A DNA stretch of 64,000 nucleotides from Phaseolus vulgaris. Taxonomy: Eukaryota > Streptophyta > Magnoliopsida > Fabales > Fabaceae. The translations under genes were made by a program, and so were the position numbers. Positions 1 to 12,887 of the stretch are shown in pieces (the stretch's first letter is position 1; each line of letters starts with the position of its first letter). The stretch is from NCBI RefSeq assembly GCF_000499845.2, contig NC_023757.2:8098447-8162446 (forward strand). Reading direction: 5' to 3'. The notes under the pieces were generated by a model. It was not told the origin of the DNA, did not search any database, and saw only the letters and a program-made list of their open reading frames with translations.

Positions 1-770
1 GAGTTGGCCCGGATCTAGATCAAGCCGAGTCAGCCCGGGTCCAGGTCCAATCGAGTTGGCCTAGAGATCAGTTGAATTAGACTCAGTCGAGCCGAGTCAG
101 TCCAGGCCCATGTCTAGCAAAGTCGGCCTCGACAAGGTATAGTTGACTCGGTTGAGGAACATATCAAGCCGAGTTGGCCCAGGCCTAGGTCGAACTGAGT
201 CAACCCGGGTCATACCAGATCGACCTTGGCCCAGTTGAGTCAAGTTGGCCTGCTTCCGTGTCAGGCAAAGTTGGCCCGGGCCCAGGTCAAGCTAAGTCGA
301 CTTGGGTCCAGGTTAAGCCGAGTGGACTTGGGCCCAGGTAGAGCAAAGTTTGTCTGGTACCAAATTGAGCCGATTCGATCGGGCTCATGTCGAGCTGAGT
401 TGGCCTGGGCGTCGGTCCAAGTCTGGTCAACCTGTGTCCAAGTCGGGTCAACCTGTGTCCAAGTCGAGTAGAGTCGGTTAGGGTCATGTCGAGGCGAGTT
501 GGTCGAGCCTAGTTCGAGCCGATTCATTTTGGTATCAAGTTGAGTCGGCTCAGGTCTAGGTCGAGGCGAGTCAGCTTTAGCCTAGGTCAAGCAGGGTCAA
601 CCCGAGTTTAGGTCAAGCCGAATCGGCTTGGGCCTGATTTGAGCTTAGTCCATTTGAGCCAGGCTAAGCCAAGTCGTTCTGGACCAAGTCGAGTTGAGTC
701 GAAACAGGATAGGTCTAGTTGAGTCAACTAAGCCAAGTCAAGTCAATCAATGTTGAGTTGAATTGATCTA
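1..770. repeat. GC-rich degenerate minisatellite
   Basis: The stretch is built from diverged copies of a unit of roughly 24-30 bp with a core like GAGTTGGCCC or CCGAGTCAGCC followed by GGGTCCAGGTC. Copies recur from base 1 to about 720 and fade into AT-rich sequence by about 770. The short open frames inside it have the same low-complexity composition on both strands, so they are by-products of the repeat and not genes. The array is cut by the left edge of the window, so its true length is unknown. Confidence 0.8.
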
Positions 771-1528
771 ACATCATGTCGATCTCATATGAAATTTAAT
801 CTAATTTGATGCTATATGGAATTTAATCTAATTGACAAAGTGAATTTAATCCAAATTTAATATATATTTAATCTATTTTAAATGAATTTGAAAAAAACAA
901 AATAAATTTAATCCAGTTAAAATAATATAGATTTTAAATCCAATCTATGGCCACCTTACCACCGACTTCTTACTAAATTCTTTTCCTCCCTACCTCAAAG
1001 TTGACCTTTCCACTTGCATTTCTATCATGGTTTTCTATACTCCTAGCATTTTAGTTACTTCTCATCTTTCTCCTCTCAACAAACCCCCATTACCTTCCCC
1101 ACTTCCTACAGATTTTCAGCAAGTATTTTTCTGCATTAAGAATCTCCGGAACTCCACTTTGTTGTATCAACTATGTTGTCATTATACCCCAAAATTTCCC
1201 TTCGCATGTATTTTTCAGTTTTTGTGACCTCTGCATAGTTTGTATCTCTTGCCTTATAGATATTAATACACTAAGGAATTAATATACTAAAACTAACTGC
1301 TGGTAACAGCATTCTTCTGATAATCAAAAGTTGCATCTCATGTTTAGATTTCTATTTCCCTTATATATATTACATTAGTGAGTGACTACTAGGAAAATCT
1401 CAGCTATTCTTGCTGGACAAGCCTGATAATATTTAATTTAAATTTACGCCAATTGTTTAAGAAATTTCTTTTATTGTTCATATTCTATTTTTGTTTAATA
1501 TTCAGGAAACCAATACTCGGCAAGTAGC
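771..1528 (+). other. AT-rich flank and 5' leader/intron of gene A
   Basis: There is no gene-like open frame here. The stretch must contain the promoter and 5' UTR of gene A. A 3' splice site (TTTAATATTCAG, ending at 1505) lies just before the first coding exon, so a 5' UTR intron is likely, as in paralogue B. I could not place the upstream UTR exon or a convincing TATA box. Confidence 0.5.
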
Positions 1529-4236
1529 ATGAACATCAGACAGCCAAGCATTCAGGGTTTCCAAAATGTTAGACGTGTACGTATAACCTTTTCCTTTTCT
1601 TTTTTATTTCTTTAAAGTTTACTTGCTGGAATAACCTTCCAGGAGTTAAAAATTCTTGTGGTGTTTTCCATCTATTTTGTGTTCGTTATTTATTTATCAT
1701 TTACTTTGTCTGAACATGAAACACTTTGTTGTTCAGGAGTCTGCAAGCAAACTACCCCTGGTTGCCTCACAGGCAACAACAAATGAGGTGCATGCTCCTT
1801 CCCCTGGCTGCTTCGTGCCTAGGACTTCCTATGAAGAAATAATGTCAATACTAAGTGATGACAATAATAATTCTCAAGAAGATCAGCCAAGGAAAAAGTC
1901 CAAGACATTTGTACCAACTTCGGAAGAGGAGGACTCCTTGGCTTATCTTTTTCAACTTGATCAGCCGGTTTCCTTAGATGAGATTCTTGGTGAAGGGCGA
2001 ACAATGTCTTCTGAGACACAAGTGGGTGGAGAATCATCAGAAGTTCTCAGGGACATTGTACCACAAACTGTAACAAGAGACACAACCTCAACTATTCAAC
2101 TGACCTCAAATTCATCTGAGATAGTAGTACATAATGCAAGCAATTCCTCAGTAGGAGAAGGGTCCTCAAATGGACTAGCTCAGGAACTAGGAGGCAACAT
2201 GAGCGTAGTAAACCCTATGTTCAGCTCAGAAAACTGTTGGAATTATAGTTTGTCATTGCCACAAAATAATCAAAATTTTTGGCCTGCGGGATCAAATGCA
2301 TTGTATCCTCCACAAGCTGCTGCTTCATTTGGTGATTCCACCTTCCTTAATACAATAGGGAACTCAAACACTCAGTTTGAATCACCAAGCTTCCCGATGC
2401 ATCCATATGGTTGTGCTAGCGCTGGTTTTGGTACCAGTTCTCATTTTGGAAATTCACTAGCTCAATTTCAATCACCAAACTCCACAGTGAATCCTTATGA
2501 TTGTGCTAGTGTTGGTGCCAGTAATCTTGTTGGAAACTCAATCTCTCAATATCAACCACCAAGCTTCTCTGTGAATCCTTATGGTGGTATTGCTTGTGCT
2601 AGTGCAAGTACTGATGCTATTGCTGTTGCTTCTGCTGCGAATGCTAATGCTAGTCCTTATGGTAGTCGTCAACAATTTACAAGACCCCTTCAGTTCGAAA
2701 TGGGTGGGATCGATCAACAATATGTACCTTCTGCAATGGTAGCAAACCCTTTGGCTTCTCCTGTGCCAATGATGCCTCAATATAATCAGACACAACTTTT
2801 GCCTCGCCAACCATTTCTACCAGGTTTTAAAGACTTCGTGCCAATATGGGAGGTAAACTAAGTTCTCTCATTCATTCATAAATGTCCAACATAATATATG
2901 CTCTGATAATTTCAAAATATATTTGGAAGATATATCTTTTACCTTTCTATGCACTTCAACTGAATTTATGTGGCCATTTATTTGTTTCACAGTTCCTTGA
3001 TCCAAACCCAGTTTGATATTTCTTCAGAAAACCAATTTAAGACATCAACCATAAACCATCTCTTTCTTTAACTTCACTTTAACTTCACTCTAGATAACAA
3101 GCTCTTTACACTGTTAACACTAATTATACTTCTTGTTAGGTCACAGATAGAATTAAGTGGTTCGAAATATATATTACTTTAATATTAAATTTGATAATAT
3201 CGGTTTATATATATATACATATATATTCTTTTTGTATATAGGGATATCTGGTTGGAAGTATTGACCCGTATTGCGCATTCTTTAATCAAGCAAAGGTACG
3301 GTATAGTTGATTTTTTGAAGAGTAAATCTTTCATAATCAGTTAGAATGTCTAATTTGTTAAAAGAGACATACCAGAAGAAGCTTATATTTTTATATTTTA
3401 TTTATCTAAGAAACCTGCATTATAACACTTATGAGAATTGAGTAGAAAGTAGCTGAAGATTCTCCCTCTTTTCCCTATGAACAGGCCTGGAGGAAAAAAA
3501 CATCACCAGTCACGTAAGTGGATCTTCTTTCGTATAAACCTAAATTTTCTTTATTGTCATTGGTGTTATATATTACAAAACCAAACATTTGCCAATGCTA
3601 ATGGAAAAAAAATTATATATAAGAATACACAAATTAATTTTATAAAACACTTGCAGGGTTACATATCAGTGGTCGACTACGCTGGAGATCGGTTTCTACT
3701 TACCTAAAAAGGCTGTCATGCATACCATAAGGTAATTTATGGCATGATGTTAGTGTTCTTCTTTTTGAAAAAAAAGAAGTTATAAGCATTATCTATTGTA
3801 AGGAAATCTTATACATTTTTTAATAACCTTTAAACTTAGGACTTATGGTGGAGTCCTTGATAAGGTGTTATTTGAAGTAACTCAATTCGACAACCTCGAT
3901 CTGTACCACCATCTCACAAGTAAAAAAGTGGTTAGTCATATGTTAAATTTTTACAGAAGAAAATCTTACTGAATGGATAAATTTAGCTGCATTTAAGATT
4001 CATTTTAACGTTTCATCTCTGTGCAGTGTGCACAAATTGCTCTCCCTTCTCTTACTTTAATGTTATCTACAACTGAAAACAAGCACTGCTACATGGGGTG
4101 GATTTTCCCAGAGGTGAGTGTGATGCCAATATGACTTCGCATTATCATTTGCTTTTTTGTTAGTTTCAAGTTGTGTTTTGATACAACGTTTAGCTATTTA
4201 ACGTTATAGGATGCAGTATTTGTTGAACCTCTCTAA
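1529..4236 (+). CDS. MED25 ACID-domain-like protein A (8 coding exons)
   Basis: Exons are 1529-1576, 1737-2852, 3242-3295, 3485-3513, 3657-3731, 3840-3930, 4027-4113 and 4210-4236. All introns are GT..AG, the frame is continuous, and the product is 508 residues. Residues 1-16 come from the tiny first exon. Residues 17-388 are a Ser/Asn/Gly/Pro-rich region with an acidic stretch (EEEDSLAYLFQLDQP) preceded by a basic KKSK. Residues 389-508 match the plant MED25 activator-interaction domain: a W-E-G start at the exon 2/3 junction, KKVCAQIALPSLTLMLS, then a G-x-x-FP-x-D-x-V-F end. In MED25 this domain binds transcription factors such as MYC-type regulators. The vWA domain that joins Mediator and the Gln-rich tail are absent. 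The apparent upstream ATG at 1656 lies in intron 1. Gene A heads a tandem trio with B and C. The domain call is recognition by eye; function is inference. Confidence 0.82.
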
Positions 4237-7200
4237 AGTATGCTTTTGGCTCTCAAGAGCCAAAGCAGCCCCGAGTCATGGAGAAAAGGTTCAAAGAGCT
4301 GCTATAAGCGAGAACGGTATGTTATCAGAGGAAGAGACAAATCGTGATCGTGCTGCAACTTCACTGGTTATTTCATAGGCTGTTTTCAGCATTAATGCCA
4401 ACACATCATATTGAGTCTGCAGAAAATGAACGCACCAGTTGAACAAAGTTTTCAATTCCTAGAATAAAAATGTACTTGTGACTGAGGGTTCCATGTTGTT
4501 GTTGATGGAAATTGTCGTTGGTGAGAGTGTGGCAGGAGAAGAAGAGTGAAGCAGATGAAGAAAATGATGGCACCTGATGCTGTGGCAAGGACGTGTAGAG
4601 GTAGCAACTTTGCATAACCAATTTCTATGATTCTGGGTGGCTTGTGACTCTAAGCATGACTGTGATTTTTATGGTTTTGTTTCAGACATATTTATAACTT
4701 GGTACTATGGATTATTTCAAAGTTTATCTAAACTTGGTTATGTTTTCTTGACTTATATTATTTTCTATAAATCGGTTTGGACGTATAAATCGGTTTTATT
4801 GATTTATTTTTTCTGTTCACGAATTAAAATTAGGGTGTCTCACATTAAAAATACAAATTTAATAATTCATTAAATTAATGTTTTTATTTTAATTATTTTT
4901 ATTTTTTATATAAAATATTATTATATTATTTTTAGGAATTTTCAAATGAAAGTGTTTTACTGCTTAGTTGAGTGTCAAAGAGTATTTTTCCATAAAATTA
5001 TGACATTTTCACATGACGGGTTATTGTTTATTGAGAATATTATTTATATATAACTAGGTTTACTTATAAAGCTACATACAAATTGATAAAAAATAGTATA
5101 TTTTAAAAAAGAATTAAATTCTTATTTTGAAAAAAAAAATATAGTTAAATTGAATTAATAAGGGAGGAAATGAATTTACAGATAAATTTCATTATGAAAT
5201 ATTAATACTCAGGTGGATGAAGCTGATATGATATGAATTATTTATATTTAGAATTCAGTTCCATATATATGACAATGTTTACTACACCCATATTTTAAAA
5301 TTGTCCGTCTGAATTAAAAATTCAGTTCCAAACAATTATTTAAAATTCATGTATAAATATGATGGTAAAAAGTATGTAAAATTGTTCATATATAATTAGA
5401 ACTATAAATTTAGTGTATTATTACTATAAGATTAGTGTGTGAGCATATATTATCAATAATAAGTTAAGAAAAAAATAAACATTTAATACTATATATACAC
5501 AAAACATAATATATATTTTTAAAAAAATTTACTTTCCTTTAAGAAAAAAAAAGTAACCAAGGGAAAAACGTTAGAAAAAAAAAGGTCTACTCAAGCTTAG
5601 GGAAAAAAATATTCTTACTTTATATATGACATGAAATTTGTAAGATCATGTACGTTATTCATTATACAAAATCTTTGGTTCATTTGTCTTCCAGAGGAAG
5701 CCTTAAATTTGTCTATCCCTTAGAATTTAAAATGCATAGATGAAACTTTTAGTTCGTTTATCTTCCAACATACATAATGTCTTTAAATTGGTAAACCAAA
5801 AGTCATAATCTCAAATTGTTATGAAAAATTCAATCAAAATTAGTTTTAAAATTATAAAGTCAGGTATAAGTTTAAATAAATAATAATAATAATAATTCAT
5901 GTTAGTTTAAAAAATTATGTGTTATGTGTTTCCTTTATAATTAAGTTTTTATTAGTGAAATTTTTTAAGTTTACAGTATAAATTAATATATTATTACTAC
6001 TTTTTTTTATTACTACTTGATTCTAACATTTTGGGCAAAAATAATTTTATAATTTTATTCCATCTTTCTTATTAATGTTTGTCTTCTACTCGAATGAATA
6101 ATAAATTTTTTATTGACAATAAAAAATATAATAAATGAGAGTATTTAAGAATATTTCAATTTTATTACATAAAAAAATAAAACTATAAGAATCCTATAAA
6201 CAGGTTTTTATTACAAAAAAAATTAGTATTATCTACTAATTTTTACTTATGAATTTAAATTCGTAGGTAAATTTAGTATTATCTACGAATATTACTCACA
6301 GATTTGAATTCGTAGGTAAATTGAACATTACCTACAAATATTCATATATCCTCTTCCCAAACTCTTAATTGACCTATGAACATACCCTTTTGGTTTGAAT
6401 TGACATATAGTATCGGAACCCAAAACGTGATTTTATGTCCGTTTCCAAATTTTCAATCAAAACTAATTTTTTTATGTCTCTCCACCACGAAATCAAATTT
6501 ACTCTTCGTATCCTCAAATAAAACTCTCCAAATTTTTTACCTGAACCCTAAATGAATGATCTTCATAATCTAAGACATATTATTTTTTTTAAAAAAAGTC
6601 ATTTATTTATTTACACATGTAATTAAGAATTAAGCCATAAATTTATAATATTTTTGGCTTAATTGGAATTTTGGTTCCAATGTCTTACAAAATCTCCAAG
6701 TTTAGTCTCTAAATTTATTTTATGCACTTTGTAATTCCTTAATTTTTAATTATTTGTATTTTTTGTCACAAAATTTATTCTAATACAACTTTTTTTCTCT
6801 TAATTTTTAATTATTCAAAAATGAATTCAATTTATCGGTAGTTCTTTTGTTATTTTGTACATGACTCAATGACATTGGAAAAGCGTAAATCTTATATACA
6901 TTGTTTTTATTATTAAAGGCGGTAATAAGTGCAAAATTGAAGAACACATGTCTCATGGGCCCCACAAATCAAAATGTACACGTGGATTTTAAAAAATCAC
7001 ACTTTCTTTAAGAAGTTATAGAATTATTTTGTGAGAAAATATTGTATTAATTGTACTAAAGAGAAAGAGAAATTATGTGTCTTTATATTGTTTTTAAAAG
7101 ATTAATAGTAATAATTATATATTATTATATCGTGTTTTAAAAAATGTGAGTAGTTAATAGTGTATTATATTTTTTTATGTGTATGAGATTGGTTATTTGA

Positions 7201-7389
7201 ATCGAATTGAATGACAAAATTTTTTAAACCAAAAATTAAATGAAGCAACATATTATAAAATAAAAGACAAAAATTTATTAAGGAAGAATTTAATATTTTA
7301 TGATTTTGATAGTAAGTGTCAAAAACATTCAAGCTCAAAGATCATGTTTGAAAAATAATTAGTGTTCAACTGATAGACCAAACAACGTT
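4237..7389. other. 3' flank of gene A and AT-rich spacer
   Basis: About 400 bp after the stop resemble the 3' UTR of paralogues B and C (wording such as GTATGC and AAAGAGCT recurs). The rest is very AT-rich, with no supported gene on either strand. Only simple A/T runs and the short repeat at 6195-6350 stand out. Confidence 0.6.
6195..6350. repeat. Short repeat with TTCGTAGGTAAAT units
   Basis: GAATTTAAATTCGTAGGTAAATT and close variants occur three times at about 55-60 bp spacing, and the complement-like CTACGAAT lies between them. It looks like a fragment of an inverted-repeat element; no ends or target duplication were found. Confidence 0.45.
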
Positions 7390-8543
7390 CATTACAAGAA
7401 AATTATTAAAAAATTAATTTTAAAAATTAAAATAATTATTATATTAATTAAATTAAAGACTATTTTATAAATTAAAAAATTAATGATATTTAAAATAGTT
7501 TTTATTATTAATAAAAATTTATAAAGTAATTTCTAAATTATTATCTGATAATTAGTCATGAGTCTCCAGTCTCCTCCATTGGAAGGCGAACTTCTGTCCA
7601 CCTTTTCTTTTAACCTTGTTATGATTGGTTTTAAATACTAATTACTTTATATTAAAAATTAGTCTTTTAGAGACTAATTTAGAATATAAAATATTAGTAG
7701 ATAAAACCTTGGTAGAAAAATTAAATATCAAATTAGAAATCATTTTATAAATTTTTATTAATAATATAAACTACTTTAGATACATGACAAGTGCCTAATT
7801 TCAGCAATATTTTATATTAAAATGTAGGCACTTATGAGTATTAATTGCTAAAATACATATAAAATAATCCCTAATTTATGAATTCATATCTTTTTACATA
7901 TTTCATAATCTTTAATTGAATAAGAACATTTTATTCCCAAATTTGGTGTTCTTTTTTTATCAGCAATGAATAAATAAAATTAAAGGGATACTTCAGGGGT
8001 ATCCCAACCCATATACAGTAATCACAAGTGGACTTCCTATATCATCCACAAAAGAAACTCTCCTTTATGGTTGGAGCAGAACAACCATAAAGTGAGAAAA
8101 ACATACCCAAAAATAGAACCAACAAGTTACCTCAAAGCAACATTCAACTTTACCGAAACGCCCAGAACCGAGGCCACCTACATTCACCTCGCCACGCGAC
8201 AAGTTACCCATGCAGGGAATAACTCGCCATGTAGCTTACTCTGGTGAGCACTAAGTGCCACGAGGAGCACAATCTCTGCAAAATCGCCTGCCGCCAATGC
8301 TACTCGCCATGTATGCTCTGACCTAAGGAAACCCCGCTCTCGACGAGGATCCACTCGGGAAATCTCCTCGTCCACGGGCGAGCTGTTCCCTTCATCTCAT
8401 TGCTCATGTTGAGGTTTAACAGACATCTTTATCGAACCAACACATATGGACTTACTCACCTAAATCTCCAACAGCTTCAAATAAGCTTTCTGGAGAACCC
8501 GGCGATGTGTCTACCTCGGAGATTTCCAGTTATCTGATCTTCT

Positions 8544-8880
8544 GTTCTTCGGATACGGCAATGATGCACAACTTCAGCGACCACCGACTACACACGCATG
8601 GAGAACGCCGCTTCATCGACCGGCGATCATGTTGACCTTTGCATAACTTCGACGACCACCGACTACACACGCATGGAGAACGCTGCTTCCTCGACCGGCG
8701 ATCATGTTGGCATTTGCATAACTTCGGCGACCATCGACTAGGCACGCATGGAGAACGCCGCTTCATCGACCGGCGATCATGTTGACCTTTGCATAACTTC
8801 GGCGAGCACCGACTACGCACGCATGAAGAGCGCCGCTTCATCGACCGATGATCATGTTGGCCTTTGCATACCTGCTGATA
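8544..8880. repeat. 75-bp tandem repeat in the LINE 1 3' UTR
   Basis: The phrase GACCGGCGATCATGTTG recurs with exact 75-bp spacing near 8617, 8692, 8767 and 8842, giving a little over four units with few mismatches. Because 75 is a multiple of three, the array keeps a frame open on the minus strand (8530-8910) reading KLCKGQHDRRSMKRRSPC-like repeats. I regard that frame as a by-product, though it is unusual to find one in a LINE 3' UTR. Confidence 0.85.
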
Positions 8881-8943
8881 TGACTTTACCACTGTAATGT
8901 CACCTTCCATCCCAACAAAAGTTATCTCTTCCGTCTGCAGACC

Positions 8944-11900
8944 TTACTTATAACTATTAATGCATATCAAAGGGTTTAGAATCCAGTCTACAAAGGAGTA
9001 ATTGAAAGAATGCACCTTATGCTTCATCCAAAGCCAAGATTTGAGTTGAGCCCTTTGTAGAATCTCTTTTGCGTCAACTACACCTTGCTTGAAGACAATT
9101 AAATTTCTTTGATCCCAGATGCCTCTTATAATATTAACCCAGACTCCTTTCCAAACCAGGTTTTGCTTAGAACTAGCTTGGTTCAAAACAAAACTTTCGA
9201 AGTGCACCTTTATATCATTGTGTTGGACAGAAGATATTCCTATCCATCTGAAGCACAAGGTCCAAATACGTTGTGCATGTTTACACTCTAGGAACAGGTG
9301 TTGGCATGTCTCATCATCTACCTGACAAAGGGGGCATAACATTGTACTTATCATAACCCCTCTTCTATTCAAACTTTGCCTTGTTGGGATTCTGCCCAAC
9401 AATACTCTCCAGGCAGTTGTCGTTGCATTCGGGAATGCCTTTGCCTTCCAAAGATGTTTAAACACCTCCTGTTGAGAGTCTATGTCTGGCTTTACCAGAC
9501 ATTCATAAGCAGATTTCACAGTGTACGTCCCCGACTCCTCCTTCCCCCATACCTGAACATCCATGTTGTTCTTCTTCAAAACAGCCCTGGATAACACCGA
9601 GGTGAGCCCTACCTCCATCAGAGATTCCCATTCAAACCTAGTTCTCCTCCACCTAAGACACCATCTCCACTCTGATTCCACCCAATCACCAACCTCTCCC
9701 ACTGTATGCCCCTGGTTTAAAGACAGAGAGAACAATCTTGGGAATAGAGTTTTGAGATCTGAGTTTCCTACCAAAACATCTTCCCAAAACTTTGCTTTAT
9801 CTCCACCTCCTAGTTCCCACCTTATTTCTTCTTAGAACCATTTTCCTCTTCCTCCCTCTCCACACACCTTTGCAAGGTCTCTCCACCACCACGACTGGAG
9901 CCTGACTGGTGTATTGAGATTATCGGACATTAATCCATATTTTGAGTTCAAAAGTTCCTTCCATCTACCACTCTCTTGTGATAAGCACCTCCATCTCCAT
10001 TTAGCTAGAAATGCACGGTTGAACATACGTATGTCTCTAATTCCCAGTCCTCCCTCCTCTCTAGGTCTACATACATCCTTCCATCCTACCCACGCAATTG
10101 GCTTATTCTCTTTCCCCCATCCCCACAAGAATCTCCGTTGAATACTAATGATGCTTTTACACACTGTTTCCGGTGCTCTGTAGAGTGATAGATAATATAA
10201 GGGAATGGCCGATATGACTGAGTTAATAAGACATATTCTCCCTGCCATGGATAAGAATCTCCATTTCCACACGCTGAGTCTTGCTTTTAGCTTTGTTATG
10301 ACCGGCTCCCAGAAAAGTTTCTTCCTTGGGTTTCCTCCTACTTCAAGACCCAGATACTTAAAAGGTACCACCATTTGAGTGCAGTTCAAGGTCTTAGAGT
10401 AGACTACCACTTCATTACTTAATACATTGATACCTGCTAGTTTTGACTTTTGGAAGTTTATTTTCAGACCTGATGCTAGCTCGAACCCCCTCAAGATAGC
10501 CTTCAGGGTTACCACATTACTAAAGGTGCTTTCACACAGAAAAAGAGTATCATCTGCATACTGGAGAATGCACACCTCTAGCTCATTCTTGCCTATCTTG
10601 AGGCCTGTTAGAAGTTTGTTTTGCATAGCTTGTCTCACTAGCCCAGACAGTCCTTCTGCAACTACTAGGAAAAGGAAAGGTGTAAGGGGATCACCTTGTC
10701 TCAACCCCCTTGAAGGCTTAAATTCCTCCGTCGGACACCCATTGACTAGCACTGATACTGTGGCGGATTCCAAGCAACCTCGGATCCACACGATCCACTT
10801 ATTGCTAAACCCCATCCTATGAAGAATATCATAGAGAAAGTCCCACCTTACCGAGTCATATGCTTTCTCAAAGTCCAGTTTTAGACATAACCCGCTTCTC
10901 CCCTTCCTCTTAAGTTCCTCTATCACTTCATTAGCCATAAGCACGCTATTCAGAATCCCTCTGCCCTTTAAGAAAGCGGATTGGCTTTCGTCAATAACAG
11001 AGGGCAACACCTTCTTCAATCTTCCTGCCAGTACCTTCGAGATGATTTTGTATATGGCTCCTACCAGTGAGATGGGTCGATACTGTTTAAGCTTTATAGG
11101 GTCTCTAACTTTCGGGACAAGAGCAATGAAGGATGCATTACACCCCTTTGGGAGACTCCCAGTCTCATGGAATAAAGACAGCGCTCCCACAATATCATCT
11201 TTTATAGTCTCCCAACTGTGCTTAAGAAAATTGAAATTGAATCCATCTGGTCCTGGACTCTCTGAGCCTTCACATTGCCACACAGCATCCCTAATCTCTT
11301 CCTCAGTGAAATTGGCAAGAAGGCTGTCATTTTCAGACACATTAATAGTCTTAAAATCAACTTCGTCCAGTCTTACCCCAAGGTCCTTTGTTGCTTTGAA
11401 CCTTGCCTCGAAAAGGTTCTTCGCCTCTAGACGCACTGTACTTGGCTCCTCACACCATTGATCCCCCACTGTAACACCCTTCACTTCATTCCTGATTCTT
11501 CGCCACCTCACAAATGAGTGAAAGTACCTAGTACAGGAGTCCCCAAACTTGAACCAGTTTGTTCTAGCCTTTTGACAGATAAGGGACTCCATCTTAATTT
11601 CATTCTCTTTTAGTCTACTTGTCAACTCCATCCTTTTCCGCCTCTCAAAATCCACTAAGCCCCCTTCGCAATCTAAGCAGTCGAGTGCCTCTATTTCTTG
11701 CAGAATCTTCCTCTTGGCAGTATCAAGGTTACCAAACACGTCCTTATTCCAAGATTTGAGATCAGACTTAAGAAGCTTCAACTTTTCCTTTAGCCTTACT
11801 ATCTCGTTTCCTTGGACTAAGTAGGACTGCCACTTATCCTTTACCATCTTGTTAAAGCCCCTTTCCATGTTCCAAGCATCAATTGTTCTGAAGGGTTTAG

Positions 11901-12624
11901 GGCCTCAATCCTTCTCCACTGACTTTACTACAATCGCACAATGATCTGACACTTTCCTCCTTAAGACATATTGTTTACTCATAGGCCATAATCGAAGCCA
12001 CTCTTCAGAGACAAGCACTCTATCAATTCTACTCTTTGCTGAGCCATCATGTTTGAACCACGTGAATTTCTTTCCTACAATAGGCAACTCCATCAGTAAG
12101 TTAGAGTCAATGAAGGAATTGAAGTCATTCCTCTCACTTACTTGCCCACCCCTTTCCTTGACCCCTTTTCTTTCACTTCTAATTCTGACAGCATTAAAGT
12201 CTCCACACATACACCAAATACGATCACGAGACACCGACTTGGTGTTGGAGAGATCATCCCACAAGGTCTTCTTACCACTCAAAGAGCATGGAGAGTATAT
12301 ATTGGCCACAACACACCTAGATGAAGATTTTATATGTTGTGCAATGATAATAATAAAACCTTTCCCCATCACATGACTCTCATAAGTAAAGGATTTTGTA
12401 TTCCACAAAGATAAAAGACTACCACTTCCATTATCTCCTTTATTATGAACCCAGCCAACTTTGTTGTCCCCCCACAGGTTGTAACATCTAGCATCCGAGA
12501 GTTCACTTGTTTTCGTTTCTTGCAGACAAACAAATTCTGCTTCCTCACGCCCTATTATGCTCCTCAAGTACCTAGCTTTTGTTCCTCCCCCCAAGCCTCT
12601 TATATTTAGATTGACAATTAACAT
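8944..12624 (-). pseudogene. LINE 1 ORF2: endonuclease, reverse transcriptase, zf-RVT
   Basis: One reading frame runs from 12624 to 8944 (about 1,226 codons) with only two in-frame stops. One is TGA near 11905, where the family normally has W in a W-G-P-K-P-F motif. The other is TAA near 9832, between the RT and C-terminal parts. The AP-type endonuclease comes first (LNIRGLGG, LQETKT, GDFNAVR, SDHCAI). The reverse transcriptase follows (GPDGFNFNFLK, LDFEKAYDSV, LRQGDPLTPFLFLV, then YADD at the active site). The C-terminal zinc-knuckle-like zf-RVT domain reads LCPLCQVDDETCQHLFLEC. All catalytic motifs are intact, so only the two nonsense changes separate it from a complete polyprotein. The protein nicks target DNA and copies the element's RNA at the site. 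Confidence 0.93.
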
Positions 12625-12887
12625 GGGAGACCCTTCTTTTTACCTGCCTCTGCACTTTTCATAATCTCTAAGTCTCTCTCTTCCAGGCAAATATATTCTT
12701 TAACTACCTCCTGCTCATCCCCACGACATATAGTCCCTGCTTTTCTACTAATCTCCCATAGCTTACACGGTGTCACTGCTAATTCAGAGTTCCTCCACCG
12801 CTCATTACAATTAACAATATCCCTATTTGATATAGAGGTTGTCGATGTGCCTTGTATAATGGGGGAAATAATTTCGGATTGTGGCAA

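Noticed and set aside
226..527. Overlapping open frames on both strands in the GC-rich array
   Set aside because: They follow the minisatellite period and show only its low-complexity residues; no domain or start context.
1656..1736. Upstream ATG in frame with the large exon of gene A
   Set aside because: The acceptor TTGTTCAG at 1731-1736 is shared with B and C, and the 16-codon first exon splices there; this ATG is inside the intron.
8530..8910. 126-codon minus-strand frame with K/R/C-rich repeats
   Set aside because: Open only because the 75-bp repeat is a multiple of three; no family resemblance. Recorded as a repeat and a finding, not as a gene.
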